Positions 37,388 through 43,807 of a stretch of DNA of 43,807 bases are shown here, one piece after another. Made by a program: the position numbers and the translations under genes. The stretch is from the NCBI GenBank assembly GCA_902168115.1, contig CABHPB010000065.1:1-43807 (forward strand), read 5' to 3'. Under the pieces are notes generated by a model. The model made no database searches, was not told the origin of the DNA, and was given only the letters and a program-made list of their open reading frames with translations. The stretch comes from an uncultured Methylopila sp. Lineage in GTDB: Bacteria; Pseudomonadota; Alphaproteobacteria; Rhizobiales; Methylopilaceae. Position 1 is the stretch's first letter. Every line of letters starts with the position of its first letter.

Positions 37388-37654
37388 TCAGGCGACGCGG
37401 GCGGGTCGAAACGGGATGACGGCGGCTCCTCCGTGCGCCGCCGTCGGACGCACGCCGCGCAGGTCGCCGAACGAGACCACCGAGTCGATCGCCTTCTTGA
37501 GCCCGTCCGGGGTTTCGGCGTGCTCTCCGAGATCCGAGGCGACGGTCGCGGCCGCCCCGATCAGGGCCGCGAAGACCACTCCGGAGTCCTCGCCGCAGCG
37601 CTGCAGGGTGCGGGCGAGACGCAGAACGACCGCATTGACGTCGTCGTTGGACAT
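37388..37654 (-). CDS. Small conserved-looking protein of unknown function
   Basis: An 88-residue protein (MSNDDVNAVVLRLARTLQRC...) that I do not recognise. It has an amphipathic N-terminal helix, a central Ala-rich helix (VVFAALIGAAATVASDL), and a C-terminal region ending IPFRPARVA. GGAG lies nine bases before ATG 37654. Codon use resembles the neighbours, so it is probably real. It stands alone between argG and mmcB on the minus strand. Confidence 0.55.
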   Translation of the reverse strand: MSNDDVNAVVLRLARTLQRCGEDSGVVFAALIGAAATVASDLGEHAETPDGLKKAIDSVVSFGDLRGVRPTAAHGGAAVIPFRPARVA

Positions 37655-37832
37655 GATTCCAGGCTCCACCGACCGGACCGGACGGCGCTCGAGAAAAAAC
37701 GACCGGGGAAGACTTCCACCGCGCGAGAACTGCGCGAGAAAGACGAATCACCGCTGCGACAATGATTTAGGGTCGATTGTGACAAATTAAGACGTGAAAG
37801 CGGCGGAAGCTTTGCGCCCCATCACGGCTCAG

Positions 37833-38333
37833 TCACAATCCTCCAAGGGCGGGCGGATCCAGCATCGCCTGCAGACGCATCGCCGAAAGGCGCGCGAACC
37901 GCAGGCTGACGGCTTTGCGCCGCGCCCCGGCGAGCCGGTGAACCGGCCCGTCGCGGATCGCAGCGGCGCCGTAGCGGTCCGCGACCAGCAGGCCGATCTC
38001 CGACGGGATCAGTGTCTGCGGGAAGGTTTCGCCGACGGCGAAGTAGAAGCGGTCGCAGAACTCGCGGTAGTCCCGCCATTTCTGGTCGGACCGGTAGTCC
38101 TGGGCGCCGGACTTGATCTCGACGATCACCACCTCGCCGTCGGCGCCCAGCGCCATCACGTCGGCGCGGCGACCGGAGCGGAGCGGGACCTCGATCAGGC
38201 AGCCATAGCCCGCCGCCAGGAAATGCCGGCACACGCCTCTTGCGATCCCGGCCGCGACGCCCGACAGGGACGTCGCCGCCGCAGCGCGCGGCAGGTCGTC
38301 CTCGATCAGCGCCTGGGGCCAGATGTTCTCCAT
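37833..38333 (-). CDS. mmcB: MmcB-family DNA repair protein
   Basis: A 166-residue protein of the MmcB family, an SOS-induced factor for mitomycin C resistance in Caulobacter. It contains a PD-(D/E)xK-nuclease-like core, RRADVMALG then VVIVEIKSGAQDY, with Asp, Glu and Lys in the expected order. The N-terminus (SGVAAGIARGVCRHFLAAGY) and the C-terminal blocks are typical. A LexA-type box lies inside its promoter just upstream. The start at ATG 38333 has no ribosome-binding site but lies at the predicted transcript start, so translation may be leaderless. Confidence 0.9.
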   Translation of the reverse strand: MENIWPQALIEDDLPRAAAATSLSGVAAGIARGVCRHFLAAGYGCLIEVPLRSGRRADVMALGADGEVVIVEIKSGAQDYRSDQKWRDYREFCDRFYFAVGETFPQTLIPSEIGLLVADRYGAAAIRDGPVHRLAGARRKAVSLRFARLSAMRLQAMLDPPALGGL

Positions 38334-38340
38334 ACGTTCG

Positions 38341-38368
38341 ATTATGGCACGAAACAGGAACGGCGCAA
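38341..38368 (-). promoter_or_regulatory. mmcB promoter with embedded SOS (LexA) box
   Basis: On the minus strand, TTGCGC (38368-38363) and CATAAT (38346-38341) are 16 bases apart. The spacer and flank hold GTTC-CTGTTTC-GTGC (38361-38347), seven of eight matches to the alphaproteobacterial LexA box GTTC-N7-GTTC. The predicted RNA start falls at or one to two bases before ATG 38333. Confidence 0.65.
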
Positions 38369-38387
38369 GCGAGATCGGGGAGAAACG

Positions 38388-39008
38388 TCAGCCTGTCGCT
38401 GAAAGAACCTCCCGGAGCCGGCCGCGATTCAGCGCAAGCCACTGGAGCGCAATGAGAAGATAGGCGTTCCGCGTCCGCGGATCGGCGAGCGCCTCAACCG
38501 CGTCCGCGATCGGAACGGCGAAGGGGCGGGTGTGCTCGTGCTCATCCTCCGCGCCCGCCTCGGACCGCAGCGCGGAGGCGTCGACGGAGGCAAGGAACAG
38601 GGTCGCGTGCTCGTCGGCGATGCCGGGCGAGGGAAGGAAGGCGAGCAGCCTCGCCAGCGCCCCGGCCTCGAGACCGGTCTCCTCCATCAGCTCGCGGCGC
38701 GCGGCTTCCTCCAGATCCTCGCCGTGCTCGACCCGGCCGGCGACCACCTCGACGAGGTCGCCGTCGCCAGTCGCAAGGTGCGCGGGGACGCGGAACTGGC
38801 GAATCAGCACGAGTTCGTCGCGCGCGAGATCGACCGCGATAACGGCGACGCAGGGGCCGGCGCGCAGCACCTCGCGGCGCTGTTCGATCTCGCCGCGGCG
38901 GCCGGCGTCGAACCGCACAGTCCAGCCCTCGAGCCTCCGGTATCCCTCGTGGAGAATCTCCGGGCCTTGGAGCGAAACGTCGCCGGGCTTTGCGGAAAGG
39001 TCGGTCAC
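38388..39008 (-). CDS. NUDIX hydrolase (ADP-ribose pyrophosphatase-like)
   Basis: A 206-residue NUDIX enzyme. The Nudix box is intact (GRVEHGEDLEEAARRELMEE followed by TGL), matching Gx5Ex7REUxEExGU, and an Mg-binding Glu can be expected in it. The preceding VLIRQFRVPAHLATG and following LLAFLPSPGIADE fit the ADP-sugar pyrophosphatase branch. The start is GTG 39008, overlapping the yejF stop as GTGA, so it is translated with the peptide importer; the reason for that link is unknown. Confidence 0.88.
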   Translation of the reverse strand: MTDLSAKPGDVSLQGPEILHEGYRRLEGWTVRFDAGRRGEIEQRREVLRAGPCVAVIAVDLARDELVLIRQFRVPAHLATGDGDLVEVVAGRVEHGEDLEEAARRELMEETGLEAGALARLLAFLPSPGIADEHATLFLASVDASALRSEAGAEDEHEHTRPFAVPIADAVEALADPRTRNAYLLIALQWLALNRGRLREVLSATG

Positions 39009-40636
39009 TGCGCCACCGCGTGCTGCGCCCGGGTCTCGGCGTCGAAGGCGGCGGCGAGGAGGGCGCGGGTGTAGTCGCTCGCCGGCCGGCTCATCACCTC
39101 GGCGGCGGGGCCGGACTCGACCACCTTGCCGTTGCGCATCACGACGACCTCGTTGGCGAGCGCGCGGACCACCTTGAGGTCGTGGCTGATGAACAGGAAG
39201 GAGAGTTTTCGCCGCGCCTGGACCGCCCTCAGCAGCTCCACGATCTGCGCCTGCACCGACATGTCGAGCGCGCTGGTCGGCTCGTCGAGGACGATGAAGG
39301 CGGGGTCGAGCGCGAGCGCCCGCGCGATCGCGATGCGCTGCCGCTGGCCGCCGGAGAATTCGTGCGGGTAGCGATCCATCGAATTCGGGTCGAGCCCGAC
39401 GTCGGCGAGCGCGCGGCCGGCCGCGGCGCGCCGGTCCGCCGCCGTCAGCGCCTTGCCCTGCACCGTCAGGCCTTCCGTCACGATGTCGAGCACCGACATG
39501 CGCGGGCTGAGCGAGCCATAGGGGTCCTGGAAGACGATCTGCATGTCGCGGCGGAGGGGCCGCATCGCGGCGAAGCCGTAGCCGGAGATGTCCTGGCCGA
39601 GATAGGCGATGCGCCCCTCGCTCGAAATCAGCCTGAGGATGGCGAGGCCGAGCGTCGTCTTGCCCGAGCCGGACTCGCCGACCACGCCGACCGTCTGGCC
39701 CTCGCGCACCGTCACGCTGACGCCGTCGACGGCCTTCACGTGGCCGACCGTGCGGCGCAGGAAGCCGCGCTTGATGGGGAACCAGACCTTCAGGTCGTCG
39801 ACCTGAAGCACGGGTTTCGCTTCCGGATCGGCGGCCGGCGGCATGCCCTTCGGCTCGGCGGCGAGCAGCTTCCTGGTGTAGGCGTGCTCGGGCGCGGAGA
39901 AGACGCGGGCGGTCTCGCCTGTCTCGACGATCTTCCCCTGCGTCATGACGCAGACCCGATCGGCGATCTTCCGCACGACGCCGAGATCGTGGGTGATGAA
40001 CAGCATCGCCATGCCGAGCCGGCCTTGCAGCTCCTTCAGCAGCTTCAGGATCTGCGCCTGCACGGTGACGTCGAGCGCCGTCGTCGGCTCGTCGGCGATC
40101 AGCAGGTCCGGCTCGTTGGCGAGCGCCATGGCGATCATCACGCGCTGGCGCTGCCCGCCCGAGAGCTGGTGCGGGAAGGAGGCGAGCCGCGTCTCGGGCT
40201 CCGGGATGCCGACCTGCGTCAGCAGCTCGATCGTCCGCGCCCGGCATTTCTCCGCCGACCAGCCGCGATGGACCGACAGGATCTCGCCGACCTGCCGCTC
40301 GATGGTGTGGAGCGGGTTGAGCGAGGTCATCGGCTCCTGGAACACCATCGAGATGTCGGCCCCGCGAACGCGTCTGAGTTCCCGGTCGGACGCCTTCAGC
40401 ATGTCCTTGCCGTCGAACAGGATTTCTCCGGACGGATGGCTGGCGGCCGGATAAGGCAGTAGGCGCACGACCGAGAGCGCGGTGACGGATTTGCCGGACC
40501 CGCTCTCGCCGACCAGCGCCAGCGTCTCGCCCTTGGCGAGGTCGAACGACACCCTGTCGACCGCGAGCGCCGTCCCGCCCTCGACCCGGAAGGCGACGGA
40601 AAGATCGCGGACGCGGAGGAGGGGGGGCGCGCTCAC
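39005..40636 (-). CDS. yejF: Peptide ABC transporter, fused dual ATPase (YejF)
   Basis: YejF powers the YejABEF importer of oligopeptides and microcin C-like compounds. The 543-residue protein has two ATPase domains: the first with GESGSGKS, signature [12 protein letters not shown] and Walker [13 protein letters not shown]; the second with [21 protein letters not shown] and [11 protein letters not shown]. The start is GTG 40636, sharing GTGA with yejE. In rhizobia this importer helps resist host peptides. Confidence 0.95.
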   Translation of the reverse strand: MSAPPLLRVRDLSVAFRVEGGTALAVDRVSFDLAKGETLALVGESGSGKSVTALSVVRLLPYPAASHPSGEILFDGKDMLKASDRELRRVRGADISMVFQEPMTSLNPLHTIERQVGEILSVHRGWSAEKCRARTIELLTQVGIPEPETRLASFPHQLSGGQRQRVMIAMALANEPDLLIADEPTTALDVTVQAQILKLLKELQGRLGMAMLFITHDLGVVRKIADRVCVMTQGKIVETGETARVFSAPEHAYTRKLLAAEPKGMPPAADPEAKPVLQVDDLKVWFPIKRGFLRRTVGHVKAVDGVSVTVREGQTVGVVGESGSGKTTLGLAILRLISSEGRIAYLGQDISGYGFAAMRPLRRDMQIVFQDPYGSLSPRMSVLDIVTEGLTVQGKALTAADRRAAAGRALADVGLDPNSMDRYPHEFSGGQRQRIAIARALALDPAFIVLDEPTSALDMSVQAQIVELLRAVQARRKLSFLFISHDLKVVRALANEVVVMRNGKVVESGPAAEVMSRPASDYTRALLAAAFDAETRAQHAVAQ

Positions 40637-41871
40637 CGGAAGGTCTTCCGCGGGTCGAAGGCGTCGCGCACCGCCTCGCCGACGAAGATCAGCAGCGACA
40701 GCATCATCGCGATGACCATGAAGCCGGAGACGCCGAGCCACGGCGCCTGCAGGTTGGCCTTCCCCTGCGCCAACAGTTCACCGAGAGAGGGCGAGCCCGG
40801 CGGCAGGCCGAACCCCAGGAAATCCAGGGCCGTCAGGGTCGAGATCGAGCCCGACAGGATGAATGGCATGAAGGTCAGGGTGGCCACCATGGCGTTCGGC
40901 AGCAGGTGGCGGAACATGATCGCCCCGTTCGACACGCCGAGCGCGCGAGCGGCGCGGACATATTCGAAGTTCCGCCCCCGCAGGAACTCCGCCCGCACCA
41001 CCCCAACCAGCGCCGTCCAGGAAAACAGCAGCAGGATCCCGAGCAGCACCCAGAAGCTCGGCGCCAGCACGGCCGACAGGATGATCAGCAGGTAGAGCGT
41101 CGGCACCGAGGTCCAGATCTCGATGAAGCGCTGGAACAGCAGGTCCGTCCAGCCACCGAAGTAGCCCTGAACGGCGCCGGCCGCGACGCCGATGATCGAG
41201 GACAGGACGGTCAGCACCAGCCCGAACAGCACGGAGATGCGGAATCCGTAGATCAGCCGGGCGAGCACGTCGCGGCCCTGGTCGTCGGTGCCGATCCAGT
41301 TCCACTCGATGTCGTGGCAGTTCTTCGCCCGCGGGGCGCTCACGTCGGCGACGGCGGCGTCGCCCTCCGGCGTGCGGTCGGCGGCCGCCTTCGAGCACTG
41401 CTCGTCTGTCAGCATCCAGGTCGGCGCGGAGGGGGCGGGAGTCGGCAGGTTCCGGTTGATGGTGTCGTAGGAGTAGCGCACCGGCGGCCAGACCATGTAG
41501 CCGCCGGACTTCCTGATGAGGTTCTGGAGGTAGGGGTCGCGATAGTCGGCCTCGGTCTCGAAGTCTCCGCCGAAGGTCGTCTCGGTGTAGGTCTTTACCG
41601 CCGGGAAGTAGAAGGCGCCGTCGTATTTCACGAGGAACGGCTTGTCGTTCGCGATGAACTCCGCGAACAGGCTGACCACGAACACCGCCGCGAAGATCCA
41701 GAACGACCACCAGCCGCGCCGGTTGGCCCGAAAGTTCGCGAAGCGCCGCCGGTTGAGCGGCGACAGCCGTCCGCGCGGCGCGGGAGCGTGCGGGCCGCCG
41801 GGCGTCGTCGGAACGGCGATCGGCGGCCGATCCTCGGGCGCGGGGGGCGGGGCGGCGAAGGCGTCGGTCAT
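40633..41871 (-). CDS. yejE: Peptide ABC transporter permease (YejE)
   Basis: A 412-residue inner-membrane permease. It has a Pro-rich cytoplasmic N-terminus, a first span (WWSFWIFAAVFVVSLFAEFI), a large periplasmic loop that is usual for YejE, and a C-terminal set of spans with the EAA-type loop (EYVRAARALGVSNGAIMFRH). The block HDIEWNWIGTDDQGRDVLAR is highly conserved in YejE. The gap to yejB (199 bases) holds a repeat. Confidence 0.95.
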   Translation of the reverse strand: MTDAFAAPPPAPEDRPPIAVPTTPGGPHAPAPRGRLSPLNRRRFANFRANRRGWWSFWIFAAVFVVSLFAEFIANDKPFLVKYDGAFYFPAVKTYTETTFGGDFETEADYRDPYLQNLIRKSGGYMVWPPVRYSYDTINRNLPTPAPSAPTWMLTDEQCSKAAADRTPEGDAAVADVSAPRAKNCHDIEWNWIGTDDQGRDVLARLIYGFRISVLFGLVLTVLSSIIGVAAGAVQGYFGGWTDLLFQRFIEIWTSVPTLYLLIILSAVLAPSFWVLLGILLLFSWTALVGVVRAEFLRGRNFEYVRAARALGVSNGAIMFRHLLPNAMVATLTFMPFILSGSISTLTALDFLGFGLPPGSPSLGELLAQGKANLQAPWLGVSGFMVIAMMLSLLIFVGEAVRDAFDPRKTFR

Positions 41872-41912
41872 CGGACGCTTTCCCGCATGGGCGCGCAGCG
41901 ACGCTGGCCGCG

Positions 41913-42048
41913 CCCCTCCCCCTTGAGGCGAGGGTAAGGGTGGCAGTGACGGCGGCGGCTGGGGCTTATGATTCGCGCTGTGGCGACGCTTCCGCAGATG
42001 GCGCCGCCCGCACCCCTGCCCCCGAGCCCTCTCCTCAAGGGGGAGGGG
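41913..42048. repeat. Element with perfect 16-bp inverted ends inside the yej operon
   Basis: CCCCTCCCCCTTGAGG (41913-41928) and its exact reverse complement (42033-42048) flank about 104 bases. It splits yejB from yejE. Transcribed RNA could form a very long hairpin here. No gene is seen inside. Confidence 0.75.
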
Positions 42049-42070
42049 AGAATGAGCGCTCTGCCCGCCA

Positions 42071-43186
42071 TCAAACCTCCCGCGCCTCGAAGTCGATGCG
42101 CGGGTCGACCCACATGTAGGCGAGATCGGAGATCAGCGTCACGACCAGACCGAGCAGCGAGAAGATGTAGAGCGTCGCGAACACCACCGCGTAGTCTCGG
42201 TTCACCACCGACTCGAAGCCGAGCAGCCCGAGACCGTCGAGCGAGAAGATCGTCTCGATCAGCAGCGCGCCGGAGAAGAACGCCCCGATGAAGGCGCCCG
42301 GAAAGCCCGCGATCAGCAGCAGCATCGCGTTGCGGAACACATGGCCGTAGAGCACCTGGTTCTCGGTCAGCCCCTTCATCCGCGCGGTCTGGACATACTG
42401 CTTGCGGATTTCGTCGAGGAACGAGTTCTTGGTCAGCAGCGTCGTCGTCGCGAAGGCCGAGATGCCGAGCGCGATCAACGGCAGCGTCATGTGCCAGGCG
42501 TAGTCGACGATCTTCTCCCAGAGCGAGAGCTGGTCGAAGTTGTCCGAGGTGAGGCCGCGCAGCGGGAACAGGTCGAGGAAGGTTCCGCCCGCGAACAGCA
42601 CCACCAGCAGGATCGCGAACAGGAAGCCGGGGATGGCGTAGCCGATCACGATGACGCTCGAGGTCCAGACGTCGAAGCGCGAGCCGTCGCCGACCGCCTT
42701 CGCCACCCCGAGAGGCACAGAGATCATGTAGGAGATCAGCGTCATCCAGAGGCCGAGCGAGATTGAGACCGGCATCTTCTCCTTGACGAGGTCGATGACA
42801 TCGATGTCGCGGAAGTAGCTGCGGCCGAAGTCGAAGCGGATGTAGTTCCACAGCATCATCACGAAGCGCTCGGGCGCCGGCTTGTCGAAGCCGAACTGCT
42901 TTTCGAGCTGCTTGATGAACTCGGGGTCGAGCCCCTGCGCGCCTCGGTATTTCGAGGCGATGGGGTCGTTCGAGACGTTGCGCTGGTTCTGGATCTGCTG
43001 GGAGATGTCGGAACCGGAGCCGCCGGAGATGCGGGAGGTGGCGTCCGAGCCCTGGCCCGTCACCTGCGCGATCACCCGCTCGACCGGCCCGCCGGGCGCG
43101 AACTGGATGATCACGAACGACACCAGCATGATCCCGAACAGGGTCGGGATCATCAGGCCGATGCGGCGCAGGATGTAGGCGAGCAT
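42071..43186 (-). CDS. yejB: Peptide ABC transporter permease (YejB)
   Basis: A 371-residue permease with the first span (YILRRIGLMIPTLFGIMLVS) and GGPVERVIAQVTGQG typical of YejB, five further spans, and the EAA-type loop (EIRKQYVQTARMKGLTENQVLY). The periplasmic region YRGAQGLDPEFIKQLEKQFG is also characteristic. It starts four bases after the yejA stop. Confidence 0.95.
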   Translation of the reverse strand: MLAYILRRIGLMIPTLFGIMLVSFVIIQFAPGGPVERVIAQVTGQGSDATSRISGGSGSDISQQIQNQRNVSNDPIASKYRGAQGLDPEFIKQLEKQFGFDKPAPERFVMMLWNYIRFDFGRSYFRDIDVIDLVKEKMPVSISLGLWMTLISYMISVPLGVAKAVGDGSRFDVWTSSVIVIGYAIPGFLFAILLVVLFAGGTFLDLFPLRGLTSDNFDQLSLWEKIVDYAWHMTLPLIALGISAFATTTLLTKNSFLDEIRKQYVQTARMKGLTENQVLYGHVFRNAMLLLIAGFPGAFIGAFFSGALLIETIFSLDGLGLLGFESVVNRDYAVVFATLYIFSLLGLVVTLISDLAYMWVDPRIDFEAREV

Positions 43187-43190
43187 GGCG

Positions 43191-43807
43191 TCAGTCCCGC
43201 CCGATCCGCTTGGCCTTGTCGGCGTCGAACCACCACGTCCCGGGGGCGCCGAGGTCGTATTTCGGCGGCGTCGCCGGGCGGCCGTACACGTCCCAGAGGG
43301 CGAGGCGGTGGGTCGAGGCGTACCACATCGGCACCCAGTAGCGCCCGGCCCGCAGGACCCGGTCGAGGGCCCGGCAGGCGGTGGTCAGGTCTGCCCGCGA
43401 CGTCGCGTCGGCGACGGCGGTGAGCAGCGCGTCGACCGCCGGGTTCGCGATCCCCGAGAGGTTGTTGGAGCCGGCGGTCCCGGCGGACCGGGAGCCGTAG
43501 GTCTCGCGCAGCTCCGCGCCGGGGGTGAGCCCGCTGCTGTAGCGGCGCGGCGTGACGTCGAAGTCGAAATCCTTCAGCCGGGCCTGGTACTGGGACGGGT
43601 CGACCGTGCGCAGGCTCGCCTTGATGCCGAGCAGCCCCAGGTTGCGGATGAAGGGCTGCGTGACCGCCTGGAAGACCGGATCCTCGTCGAGGAACTCGAG
43701 GGTCAGGGGCTGACCGCCGGGGAGCAGGAGACCACCACCCTGGCGTGTGCAGCCGGCCTCCCGCAGGAGCGCGTCGGCGCGCTTCAGCAGCGCCCGGTCC
43801 TGGCCGG
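43191..43807 (-). CDS. yejA: Peptide-binding protein YejA, C-terminal part (cut by window end)
   Basis: The frame is open from the window end to TGA at 43193-43191, giving about 205 codons of the C-terminal portion of a family 5 extracellular solute-binding protein. Recognisable blocks are DFDFDVTPRRYSSGLTPG, SGIANPAVDALL and GRYWVPMWYASTHRLALWD, all typical of YejA. The N-terminus and signal peptide lie outside. It is the first gene of the yejABEF run. Confidence 0.9.
   Translation of the reverse strand, partial: GQDRALLKRADALLREAGCTRQGGGLLLPGGQPLTLEFLDEDPVFQAVTQPFIRNLGLLGIKASLRTVDPSQYQARLKDFDFDVTPRRYSSGLTPGAELRETYGSRSAGTAGSNNLSGIANPAVDALLTAVADATSRADLTTACRALDRVLRAGRYWVPMWYASTHRLALWDVYGRPATPPKYDLGAPGTWWFDADKAKRIGRD

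Overview
The window is a GC-rich, tightly packed chromosomal segment from an alphaproteobacterium, almost certainly of the Hyphomicrobiales (Rhizobiales). The evidence is gene content and order: an ActR/RegA regulator, mutM-ubiE-ubiB-coaBC-dut, rho-hemJ-hemE facing ppsR-maf-aroE-coaE-dnaQ, secB-fxsA-timA-mltA-smr, tsaB-rimI-fur-plsC, an MmcB-type repair gene, and palindromic intergenic repeats typical of this order. I cannot fix the genus. No rRNA, tRNA, CRISPR array, prophage or insertion sequence was seen. Most genes are housekeeping, so the interest lies mainly in control regions and in a few accessory genes.

Layout. 1-4.4 kb: the tail of an unrecognised gene, an actR-like regulator, infC with a probable AUU start and a hairpin in its leader, a YaiI-type protein, a metallo-beta-lactamase-fold hydrolase and an enoyl-CoA hydratase. 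4.5-10.8 kb: a GFA-like protein, mutM, a palindromic repeat, then ubiE and ubiB (ubiquinone), a FitAB-type toxin-antitoxin pair, coaBC and dut. 10.9-12.6 kb: an Rrf2-family regulator, cysK with operator-like repeats, and a composite palindromic element. 12.6-17.4 kb (minus strand): two TPM-domain membrane proteins, rho, hemJ and hemE.

The hemE/ppsR intergenic region (17375-17718) is the best candidate for the chromosomal replication origin. It has the gene neighbours of the Caulobacter origin, two CtrA-type TTAA-N7-TTAA motifs and one good DnaA-box-like site. Rightward from it run ppsR, maf, aroE, coaE and dnaQ, joined mostly by 4-base start/stop overlaps, then secB and fxsA (minus strand), and timA, mltA and smr (plus strand). 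25.1-31.7 kb carries a nitroreductase, tsaB, rimI, a Fur/Mur-type regulator with a clear promoter, plsC, an EI24/CysZ-like membrane protein and a PBP1A with an unusual repeated N-terminus.

From 31.8 kb to the end nearly everything is on the minus strand. A run argG - sulfotransferase-like gene - typA - sulfotransferase-like gene is the most accessory-looking part. It is followed by a small unknown gene, mmcB with a LexA-type box inside its promoter, and a yejABEF peptide importer (yejA cut by the window end) whose last gene overlaps a NUDIX hydrolase. I found no clearly new multi-gene defence or biosynthetic system. The points most worth following are the origin, the mmcB promoter, the infC leader, the Rrf2/cysK switch, the toxin-antitoxin pair fused by overlap to coaBC, and the sulfotransferase genes around typA.
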